NCBI RefSeq assembly: GCF_003228315.1
Contig: NZ_CP029693.1
Coordinates: 3,771,501 to 3,835,500, forward strand
From: Pseudomonas putida
GTDB taxonomy: Bacteria; Pseudomonadota; Gammaproteobacteria; Pseudomonadales; Pseudomonadaceae
DNA length: 64,000 bases
Reading direction: 5' to 3'
This document shows positions 18,025 through 25,245 of the stretch, in pieces; within the stretch, counting starts at the first letter, position 1; the number at the start of each line of letters is the position of its first letter. The translations under genes and the position numbers were made by a program. A model generated the notes under the pieces. That model had not been told where the DNA came from and did no database searches. It saw nothing but the letters and a program-made list of their open reading frames with translations.

Positions 18025-18837
18025 TCATGACGTGCGGATGTTGTGAGAGTCGGTAGGAAGAGAACTGCTTTGGGGCATTTGAATTCTGATTTCTGAATTC
18101 TTAGGTGCGCTCACTATGACTTCACCCAGCTCTTGTGTTGCAGAACGGCCAATTGCATTGCGCTGGATAATGGTTCTACCCAAACGGGTATTTTTGAGCG
18201 TCTTTGCAACACCATGAACTGCTCTTATCCCATTACCCGCACTCACTAACGCGGCGCCCACATTAAAAACAGCCTCTCCAGCTGCGTGTCCCGCTACGCG
18301 CATTGCTGTTCCGGTTGTCATTCCAGCGTAACCAACATTGGATACCACGGTCGCGTATCCCAATACGCCGCGCGGCCGAGAACGAAAAAGAGCAGTTGCG
18401 ATATTTTCCGTATGCCCGGCGACGGCTTCCAAAGCTCCAATCAAACTACCAATCGCCGAGAAGAACCGCCCTGACGGATCTTCGCGATTGACGGGATCGC
18501 CTCCACAATAGGCATAGGCGTTAACTCCACCCTTATCAAAAGGGCTTAGTCGATCCGGGCCGTGAAACCGCATCAACACCGGGTTATAGATTCGATGCCC
18601 ATTGCCAAGGTAGTACCACCCGAAAGAGCGCTCCTGGAGCTGCCCGTTGAAGCCCAAATGTGTATCCATCTCAAGGGGCGCGCCACGCAAACCATGGACG
18701 GTATAGGCGAAGTGGTTCGGAGCATTGCGGTGCAATTGGGCGAGGATGTTTTGCTGCAGATCGGTGGCCAATAACAGCGTCTGTAATTCGCCGGGATCCG
18801 TCGATACAGAATATTTTGTTTGATGGGAAGCGGGCAT
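18025..18837 (-). CDS. Small orphan Rhs protein with hydrophobic C-terminal tip
   Basis: A 270-residue protein with the Rhs-associated core at about residues 60-127 ('LGFNGQLQERSFGWYYLGNGHRIYNPVLMRFH', 'NAYAYCGGDPVNREDPSG'). It is clearly related to the protein at 1020-2018 but shares none of its tail. The tail (128-270) is rich in Gly and Ala with hydrophobic stretches ('YATVVSNVGYAGMTTGTAMRVAGHAAGEAVFNVGAALVSAGNG'), so it might be membrane-active; this is speculation. The start at 18837 has a GAGG site and gives a shorter protein than the longest frame to 18897. No immunity gene is recognisable. Confidence 0.72.
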   Translation of the reverse strand: MPASHQTKYSVSTDPGELQTLLLATDLQQNILAQLHRNAPNHFAYTVHGLRGAPLEMDTHLGFNGQLQERSFGWYYLGNGHRIYNPVLMRFHGPDRLSPFDKGGVNAYAYCGGDPVNREDPSGRFFSAIGSLIGALEAVAGHTENIATALFRSRPRGVLGYATVVSNVGYAGMTTGTAMRVAGHAAGEAVFNVGAALVSAGNGIRAVHGVAKTLKNTRLGRTIIQRNAIGRSATQELGEVIVSAPKNSEIRIQMPQSSSLPTDSHNIRTS

Positions 18838-18955
18838 TCGGGCGGCCTCATACAAATTCGTATGAATTGCTACGCAGTGAGTAAATGAACAATTCACTCA
18901 GTTCAAATTACATGCACCTCTTAATGAGCCTAACAAAGGCTTTGGGGAACCGACA

Positions 18956-18971
18956 CTAACAGTTCTGATAG
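18956..18971. promoter_or_regulatory. 16-bp palindrome upstream of Rhs gene 2
   Basis: On the plus strand CTAACAGTTCTGATAG; read toward the Rhs gene it is CTATCAGAACTGTTAG, matching the palindrome at 945-960 in arms and spacing. The match extends on the left to GACCCTATCAG. It lies about 120 bp before the chosen start. Confidence 0.4.
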
Positions 18972-19009
18972 GGTCCCCTTACGGTCTGGGCCCAAACACC
19001 AGTCAGAAG

Positions 19010-20200
19010 TCAGACCTTGTTGAAACAAGACCGCCCCGCCTCGATATCCAGATTCAGTTCGAAGTCATCGAACGCTCGCCAGCCCAGCAGCACCGACGGC
19101 ACATACCGCCCTCGCACCAAAGACGGCGGGATGGTGAAGCCCGGGTAGTACTTGTAGGTGATCGGCAGGCTGTGGCCGGGCAGGTTCAGTACGCCCTTGA
19201 AGGTTTGGTAGCGTTGTCTGTCGGCGGTATCGAGCGGGGAGTTGCCGGGGGTGAGTGTCTGCACCACGTTGACCTGTTCACCGGGCAAGGCGGAGGTCAG
19301 GTAGTCGACATTGCCGGTATCGACGATGGCCTGGGTCGTGTGGTTATCCAGGCTGGCGGCGATGGTCAGTCGCTGGTTGAGGTCCATGCGGGTGTAGGTA
19401 ATCGGCGAGTCGCAGCGCGCGGAAGGCAGTGGATTGAGTTCCAGTGTCTTGCGGGTGATTTTCAGCCGCCCCAACTTGCTGATCAGGTCCAGCCCCAGCA
19501 GGTTATCCCGGTCGCTGACGAACACCAGCACGTTCCTGATTTCGCTTGAGCCGATCTTCAGCGACTCGATGACCCCAAGCCTGGCCGACAGATTGTCCTC
19601 GCCGTAGTACGTGCTGTAGGCGTAATGGGAGTCGGTCAGCAACTTGATCCCCATCGCCCTCGCGGTGTCGGCATTGACCCGGGTTTGCGGCGCCCCCGTA
19701 TCGAGGACGAATCGCGCCGAATGCCCATTGGCGGCACTGACGTCGATGAACGGCAGTACCTCCTGCGCGATGAAATGCTCGCTGGCGTAGGGATGAAGCT
19801 TCAGTACCTCACGCTGCGCCGCTCGCTTGACCCTGAAATCTCCTGTGGTGCGCAGGATGGCGAGGGACTGCTCGCCGAACATCGAGAACAGCACGTTCAG
19901 CTCGGGATCGGCCTTGATGGCCCGGGCGTGTCGGCGGTTGATCGCCTGGTAGTAATCCGGCAGCTGGTTGGCGGCTTTGAGCTCGAACATGCGGGCGGTG
20001 ACTGTCACGGAGCAGTCGAGGTTTTTCCCCGGCTCCGCCACCAGGTCGCAATGCTCGCGCAATTGCGCCAGGGAGGCTTTCTGCCCTTGCTCCGAGGCCA
20101 GCCATTGGTAAAAGTCAGGCGCGGCCGACGGGCTGGCGGCCAGCAATCCCGTGGACACCAGGGCAACCCAGGCAAGGAGCAATCGCTTCAGCGGCTTCAT
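19010..20200 (-). CDS. Periplasmic retropepsin-like aspartic protease
   Basis: A roughly 396-residue protein with a signal peptide ('MKPLKRLLLAWVALVSTGLLAASPSA') and two aspartic protease motifs: 'ARFVLDTGAPQTRVN' and 'TQAIVDTGNVDYLT'. Two DTG motifs in one chain would allow an intramolecular pepsin-like pair, whereas most bacterial retropepsin-like proteins have one per chain. The N-terminal 130 residues are helical and unassigned. The start at Met6 of the longest frame (which begins at 20215) is chosen because it gives a standard signal peptide. The substrate is unknown. Confidence 0.75.
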   Translation of the reverse strand: MKPLKRLLLAWVALVSTGLLAASPSAAPDFYQWLASEQGQKASLAQLREHCDLVAEPGKNLDCSVTVTARMFELKAANQLPDYYQAINRRHARAIKADPELNVLFSMFGEQSLAILRTTGDFRVKRAAQREVLKLHPYASEHFIAQEVLPFIDVSAANGHSARFVLDTGAPQTRVNADTARAMGIKLLTDSHYAYSTYYGEDNLSARLGVIESLKIGSSEIRNVLVFVSDRDNLLGLDLISKLGRLKITRKTLELNPLPSARCDSPITYTRMDLNQRLTIAASLDNHTTQAIVDTGNVDYLTSALPGEQVNVVQTLTPGNSPLDTADRQRYQTFKGVLNLPGHSLPITYKYYPGFTIPPSLVRGRYVPSVLLGWRAFDDFELNLDIEAGRSCFNKV

Positions 20201-20330
20201 GGCCAACCCACTCATAAAAACCGGGTTTTATGAACAAGCGCTGAAACTCTGAAAGCTCCCGTAACTGCGTGCCGCACCCTGACCAGCGCACTATGAAAAT
20301 GTAGCTCAGCCTGAGGGATGGAACGCTCTT

Positions 20331-20399
20331 TGTGGGAGCAAGGCTTGCCCGCGATGGCGATCTTGCTGGCGCCATCGCGGGCAAGCCTTGCTCCCACAG
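20331..20399. repeat. REP pair, type 2
   Basis: Inverted doublet between the GNAT gene end and the aspartic protease start. Confidence 0.88.
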
Positions 20400-20414
20400 G
20401 TCCGAGTTGGGCGC

Positions 20415-20981
20415 CTAGGGCCGATACATCAGGTAGGCCTCGCCGGTGACCCGAATCATCGGGTGCGGCGTGATCTGGCAGGTGTCGACGATGCGAAACC
20501 CGTGGCGCTCGTAGAAGCGCCGGGCGCCGGTGTTGGCGGCGTAGTCAATCAGGCTCAGGCCATTGAGCCCGAGCTGGTTGGCGCGGTCGTAGGCGTAGGC
20601 GAGAAATTGCTTGCCCAGGCCCTGATTGCGCCAGCCTTCATGCAGGGCGAGGCTGGAGATGTACAGGGTGTCGGGGATTTCCATGGTCGCGTAGGGCGCC
20701 AGCACCGGGTCGGTGACCGGTTCGGCGAACGGGTCATGGCGCATCACGTAGCTGTGCATCATGCCGATGACTTCGCCGTTACTCTCGGCAATCAGGCAGT
20801 TCTGGTAAGAGAAATCCACGTTGTCACGAGCGTAGCGGATAGCTCCCACGTCGAGCAGATCCTGGCCCGGTTCTGCGATCTGGCTCCAGATGTAGTCTGA
20901 AGCACCTTCGGATGAAATCTGGAACAGGCGCGCAATCTCCCGCGCATCCGCGCGGACGGCGGAACGAAATTCAACTGACAT
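20415..20981 (-). CDS. GNAT-family N-acetyltransferase
   Basis: A 188-residue acetyltransferase. The acetyl-CoA binding motif is 'LALHEGWRNQGLGKQFLAYAYDRANQLG', followed by 'ALRFYERHGF'-like 'GARRFYERHGFRIVDTCQI'. An N-terminal 'FRSAVRADAREIARLF' start is typical. The substrate cannot be deduced; it stands alone between a REP pair and the etf gene end. Confidence 0.87.
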   Translation of the reverse strand: MSVEFRSAVRADAREIARLFQISSEGASDYIWSQIAEPGQDLLDVGAIRYARDNVDFSYQNCLIAESNGEVIGMMHSYVMRHDPFAEPVTDPVLAPYATMEIPDTLYISSLALHEGWRNQGLGKQFLAYAYDRANQLGLNGLSLIDYAANTGARRFYERHGFRIVDTCQITPHPMIRVTGEAYLMYRP

Positions 20982-21013
20982 TGTTTCCTCATTAATTCTG
21001 GAAATGCGCCCCC

Positions 21014-21115
21014 CTGTAGGAGCGAGCTTGCTCGCGATGGACGCAAGAACACCGCGGGGTATCAGTCACCCCGCGTAATCGTTGACCACCATCGCGAGCA
21101 GGCTCGCTCCTACAG
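21014..21115. repeat. REP pair, type 1
   Basis: Inverted doublet downstream of etfB, at the end of the dgc operon. Confidence 0.88.
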
Positions 21116-21125
21116 GAGACTTGCG

Positions 21126-21896
21126 TTAGCGAACCACGCCTTCTTCGATCAGAAGTTTGAGGATCGCTTCAGCCCCAGCTTGCGCCGTAACGCCCTTGAG
21201 CACTTGTCCCCCTCCGCCACTGGCTTTCGCCGTTGCGGCTTTCATCCGGTCGGCGCCGCTCTTGGCCTTGATCACTTTCAGGCGCTTGGGTCGTGGCTTG
21301 GCCGTTTGCAAGGTGGCGACCGCCAGCAGTTCGTCGTCGACCACTTCCACTTCATCGGCCTGCAAAACCCCACGGCGAGCCGGGCCGTAGGCGCTTTGCC
21401 GTGGCTTGGGCGCAGCGTTATCCACAGTCGCCAGGAACGGCAGGCGCACTTTCAGGCGACGACGTTGGCCACGGGGCAACGCCTGCAGCACCAGCGCCGA
21501 ACCACCGTCGATGGATTCGACCTGCGCCAGCCCCACCACCAACGGCCAGCCCAGGCCTTCGGCCAGCAGGAACGGCAGCATGCCCGAACCTTCGCCGGTT
21601 TCCGCCTGGCTGCCGGTCAAAACCACTTGCGCTCCGGCATCGCGAAGATACGAAGTCAACGCCGGCAGCGCATCCGCGCCCTCGGGCTGTTCCAGCACGT
21701 GAAGCTGTTCCAGGCCCATACCCAGATAAGCCCGCAGTGCAGGCTCGGCGACGTCGCCTGCATGCAGCACCTGCAAGTTATCCCCAGCCAGTTGCAAGCC
21801 CAGTTCCACCGCCCGCGCATCCTGTTCCGCGCGACGGGGCCGGCCGGAAGTCGGGTGGGCGCCGATGGACACCAGGCTGATGATTTTCGTGCTCAT
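21126..21896 (-). CDS. etfB: Electron transfer flavoprotein, beta-type subunit (dgc-associated)
   Basis: A 256-residue ETF beta/FixA-like protein: 'ISLVSIGAHPTSGRPRRAEQDARAVELGLQLA' at the start, 'VVLTGSQAETGEGSGMLPFLLAEGLGWPLV' for the AMP/FAD-side motif, and an 'RGQRRRLKVRLPFLATVD' stretch. It is clearly diverged from the general EtfB. It is the last gene of the dgcA-dgcB-etfA-etfB block and with EtfA should carry electrons from dimethylglycine demethylation. The reading frame contains one TTATCCACA (21418). Confidence 0.87.
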   Translation of the reverse strand: MSTKIISLVSIGAHPTSGRPRRAEQDARAVELGLQLAGDNLQVLHAGDVAEPALRAYLGMGLEQLHVLEQPEGADALPALTSYLRDAGAQVVLTGSQAETGEGSGMLPFLLAEGLGWPLVVGLAQVESIDGGSALVLQALPRGQRRRLKVRLPFLATVDNAAPKPRQSAYGPARRGVLQADEVEVVDDELLAVATLQTAKPRPKRLKVIKAKSGADRMKAATAKASGGGGQVLKGVTAQAGAEAILKLLIEEGVVR

Positions 21897-21911
21897 AACC
21901 CTTTCCTTCCC

Positions 21912-23132
21912 TTAAGCCGCATCGCGCTTGGCGTCGTTGCGGTAGGCCTCTACCGCCGCGATCAAGGCGCGAAGAATCTCGGCGCTCTCGCCGATCACCG
22001 ACAGGTCGGCCCGTTTGATCATGTCGCAGCCAGGGTCGAGGTTGATCGCCACCACCTTGTCGCAGGCACCGATGCCTTGCAGGTGCTGGATCGCCCCGGA
22101 AATCCCCACCGCCACGTAGACCCGTGCGGTAACCCAGGTCCCGGACGCGCCGACCTGGCGGTCGCGGGCCATGAAACCATCGTCCACCGCCACCCGGGAG
22201 GCACCCTCGGTAGCGCCGAGGGCAGCAGCCGTCTGGTGGAACAGCTCCCAGTCCTTGACCCCGTTGCCGCCAGAGAAGATGAACTCCGCTTCGGCCATCG
22301 GAATCGCTGCCGGGTCCACCGCCACCGCGCCCAGATCCTCGATGCGCGACAAGCTGCGCGCGACGGCTGTGGATAACTCTACCGGCAAGGCTTCGTGGCG
22401 GGTTTCGCTGACCGGCTCGGCGCATTCGACGGCGCCCAGAATCAGGCGTGCCAATGGACGGGCGAGGTCTTGCAAACCGGCGCCAGCACGGCCGGTGCAG
22501 GTCTCGTCCTTGACCTGCCAGACCCGCGTGGCCGGGCGTTCGCCCAAGGCCGCGGCAAAGCGTCGACCCAGTTCACCACCGCCAGTGCGGCTGTCCGGCA
22601 ACAACCAGTGACGCGGGCTGAACTGGTTATCCACAGCCCGCAGGCCCTGGACTCGTTGCTCCGGTGCATAACCGCTGAATTCTTCGCCTTCCAATACCAG
22701 CAGGCGGTCGACGCCGGCTGTGGAAAACGCGTTTTCCTTGTGCTCGCCGAAGACCACCGCCAGCACCGCGCCGTCCTTGCCGGCCAGTTGATGGGCCAGG
22801 CCCAGCAAATCCTTGTCGTGGCTGCTCAAGCGGCCACCGACCATGTCCGGCACCACGCTGATGTAGAACGCCGGTGCAGGCACCTGATGCAGCGGCAATT
22901 GCACTTCAACGGCAGCCGAGCGCTTGGCCGAGCCACCCTGTTGCGCGCCGCTGCGGTCGATACGCTTGATCCCGTTCGGCCCGATAAAGCCGATGCCATG
23001 CAGATTCTTGCGGATGATGCCGTTGGGGCCCATCCAGCTGTGTTGCGCCGGTTGCATGGCCGCATGCAGAGGGTGCAGGCGGTTACGGGCGATCCATTCG
23101 GCGCGGGGGTCGCGGCGGATAATGTCGCTCAT
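21912..23132 (-). CDS. etfA: Electron transfer flavoprotein, alpha subunit (dgc-associated)
   Basis: A 406-residue ETF alpha subunit with the C-terminal FAD domain: 'DDGFMARDRQVGASGTWVTARVYVAVGISGAIQHLQGI', then 'KVVAINLDPGCDMIKRADLSVIGE'. The N-terminal 60 residues are an extension not found in the housekeeping EtfA. It starts on the dgcB stop (TGATG overlap), so translation is probably coupled. Two further DnaA-box sequences fall inside the gene (22368, 22627). Confidence 0.9.
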   Translation of the reverse strand: MSDIIRRDPRAEWIARNRLHPLHAAMQPAQHSWMGPNGIIRKNLHGIGFIGPNGIKRIDRSGAQQGGSAKRSAAVEVQLPLHQVPAPAFYISVVPDMVGGRLSSHDKDLLGLAHQLAGKDGAVLAVVFGEHKENAFSTAGVDRLLVLEGEEFSGYAPEQRVQGLRAVDNQFSPRHWLLPDSRTGGGELGRRFAAALGERPATRVWQVKDETCTGRAGAGLQDLARPLARLILGAVECAEPVSETRHEALPVELSTAVARSLSRIEDLGAVAVDPAAIPMAEAEFIFSGGNGVKDWELFHQTAAALGATEGASRVAVDDGFMARDRQVGASGTWVTARVYVAVGISGAIQHLQGIGACDKVVAINLDPGCDMIKRADLSVIGESAEILRALIAAVEAYRNDAKRDAA

Positions 23133-25078
23133 CAGTGCACCTCCGCGGGTTCACGTTTGGCCGGCGTGGCCGACTTTGCGGCCTGGTCTTCCAGCAACGC
23201 GTCAGCCACCAGCTCGGCGATGTCCTTGATCAGTGGCCGTGGTTCGACCACGCCTTCGAGCATCGCGGTGCATTGTGGACAACCCACAGCCACCAGTTCG
23301 GCGCCGGTCTCGCGGATGTCTTCCATGCGCATGTCAGGAATCCGTTGCTTGCCCGGAATGTCGGTGATCGGCGCCCCACCGCCACCGCCGCAGCAGCGCG
23401 AACGGAAACCGGAGCGTTGCATTTCCTTGACCTCGATACCGAGGGCACGCAGGACCTGACGCGGCGCTTCGTACTCGCCGTTGTAGCGGCCCAGGTAGCA
23501 CGGGTCGTGATAGGTCACGCTGTCGCCTTTGTGCTGGCCGAGGTTCAGGGCGCCGGCCTCGATGATTTCCGCCATGTAGGTGCTGTGGTGCTGCACCAGG
23601 TAGTTGCCGTCGAAGGCGCCGTACTCGTTTTTCAGCACATGGAAGCTGTGCGGATCGCAGGTAACGATGCGGTTGAAGCTGTACTTGGCCAGGGTCTGGA
23701 TGTTGCGCTTGGCCAGCAACTGGAAGGTCGCTTCGTCGCCCAGACGGCGAGCCACGTCGCCGCTGTCGCGCTCTTCGAGGCCGAGCACCGCGAAATCGAT
23801 CTTCGCCGCTTTCATCACTTTGACGAAGGCACGCAGGGTGCGCTGGTTGCGCATGTCGAAGGCGCCGTCGCCGACCCAGAACAGCACGTCGGTGGATTTC
23901 TTCTCGCTCATCAGATTGAGGTTCAGGTCCGCTGCCCAGTTCATCCGTCCGCCCGGTGCGAAGCCGCCCGGGTTGTCGGTGGCGATCAGGTTTTCCAGGA
24001 CTTCGGCACCCTTGTTCGGGGTCGCGCCTTTTTCCAGGGTCAGATGACGGCGCATGTCGACGATGGCATCGACGTGCTCGATCATCATCGGGCATTCCTC
24101 GACGCAGGCGCGGCAGGTGGTGCACGACCACAGGGTCTCGGCATCCACCAGACCGTTGACGATCGGTTGATGCGGATTACCGCTGTGCTCACCAATCGCC
24201 TTGCCCGGATACGGACTGCCGGCGAACTTGGCATCGGTGCCGCCCGCCAGGCCGACGACCATGTCCTGAATCAGTTTTTTCGGGTTCAACGGTTGGCCGG
24301 CAGCGAACGCCGGGCACGCAGCCTCGCACTTACCGCACTGCACGCAGGCGTCGAAGCCGAGCAACTGGTTCCAGGTGAAATCCTTGGGTTTTTCCACGCC
24401 CAGCGGCGCGGCCGGGTCTTCCAGATCCAGCGGCTTCAAACCGGTGGAACGACCGCCGCCAAAGCGTTCAGCGCGACGGTGCCAGGCCAGGTGCAGGGCA
24501 CCGCCGAAGGCGTGCTTCATCGGCCCGCCCCAGGTCATGCCAAAGAACAGTTCCGACACACCCCACAACACGCCGACACCGAGGATGACCGCCAGCAGCC
24601 AGCCGCCGAAGTTCTCCGGCAGGATGCCCGCCACCGGCAGGGTCACCAGGAAGAACGACGCCGAGAACGCCAGCAGGCTTTTCGGCAGGCGCATCCACGG
24701 GCCTTTCGACAGGCGCGAAGGCGGGTTGCATCGACGCAGGTACACGAAGATCGCACCGACGAACATCACCGCCGACATCAACAGCAGCGCGTAGCCGAGG
24801 ATGCGGTTATGCAGGCCGAAACCGTGCACCAGAATCGCCAGCACGATGGACGCCACCGCGCCACCGGCCGTGGCCACGTGGGTGTTGGCGATGTATTTGT
24901 CCCGCGCCACCACGTGGTGCAGGTCGACCATGTAGCGCTTGGGCATGGCGAACAGGCCGCCGATCAGGTCGACCTTCGAGGCCCGGCCCCGGCGCCACAT
25001 GTTCACCCGCCGCAACGCGCCCAGAACCGCGAGGCCCAGGGCAGCGAACAGCAGGATTGGAAGAAGGGTGTTCAACAT
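23132..25078 (-). CDS. dgcB: Dimethylglycine demethylation Fe-S membrane protein
   Basis: A 648-residue membrane iron-sulfur protein that works with DgcA. Several N-terminal helices (about residues 4-22, 65-115, 135-185) are followed by two 4Fe-4S ferredoxin motifs ('CVQCGKCEAACP' and 'CTTCRACVEECP') and two CCG-type domains ('YHDPCYLGRYNGEY', 'SRCCGGGGGAP'), as in heterodisulfide reductase D-like and ETF:quinone-type proteins. It probably feeds electrons to the quinone pool. It corresponds by context to dgcB of P. aeruginosa. Confidence 0.92.
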   Translation of the reverse strand: MLNTLLPILLFAALGLAVLGALRRVNMWRRGRASKVDLIGGLFAMPKRYMVDLHHVVARDKYIANTHVATAGGAVASIVLAILVHGFGLHNRILGYALLLMSAVMFVGAIFVYLRRCNPPSRLSKGPWMRLPKSLLAFSASFFLVTLPVAGILPENFGGWLLAVILGVGVLWGVSELFFGMTWGGPMKHAFGGALHLAWHRRAERFGGGRSTGLKPLDLEDPAAPLGVEKPKDFTWNQLLGFDACVQCGKCEAACPAFAAGQPLNPKKLIQDMVVGLAGGTDAKFAGSPYPGKAIGEHSGNPHQPIVNGLVDAETLWSCTTCRACVEECPMMIEHVDAIVDMRRHLTLEKGATPNKGAEVLENLIATDNPGGFAPGGRMNWAADLNLNLMSEKKSTDVLFWVGDGAFDMRNQRTLRAFVKVMKAAKIDFAVLGLEERDSGDVARRLGDEATFQLLAKRNIQTLAKYSFNRIVTCDPHSFHVLKNEYGAFDGNYLVQHHSTYMAEIIEAGALNLGQHKGDSVTYHDPCYLGRYNGEYEAPRQVLRALGIEVKEMQRSGFRSRCCGGGGGAPITDIPGKQRIPDMRMEDIRETGAELVAVGCPQCTAMLEGVVEPRPLIKDIAELVADALLEDQAAKSATPAKREPAEVH

Positions 25079-25131
25079 GGTGAAGCTCCCAAAGACCTCG
25101 GGCTTAACTACCTGGATGCCTTACTCGATCC

Positions 25132-25228
25132 TCTATAGGAGCAAAGCTTGCTCGCGATGACGGTGTTTCTACCGACAAAGATGTGTCGGATGTTCCAACG
25201 CTATCGCGGGCAAGCCTTGCTCCTACAG
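25132..25228. repeat. REP pair, mixed variants
   Basis: Inverted doublet between dgcA and dgcB. The left copy is the GAGCAAAGCTTGCTCGCGA variant and the right copy is type 2. Confidence 0.85.
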
Positions 25229-25245
25229 GGTTATGTGCAAGCCCG

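Noticed and set aside
23135..25138. 667-residue open frame opposite dgcB
   Set aside because: Antisense shadow of dgcB, with the same biased composition and no recognisable domain.
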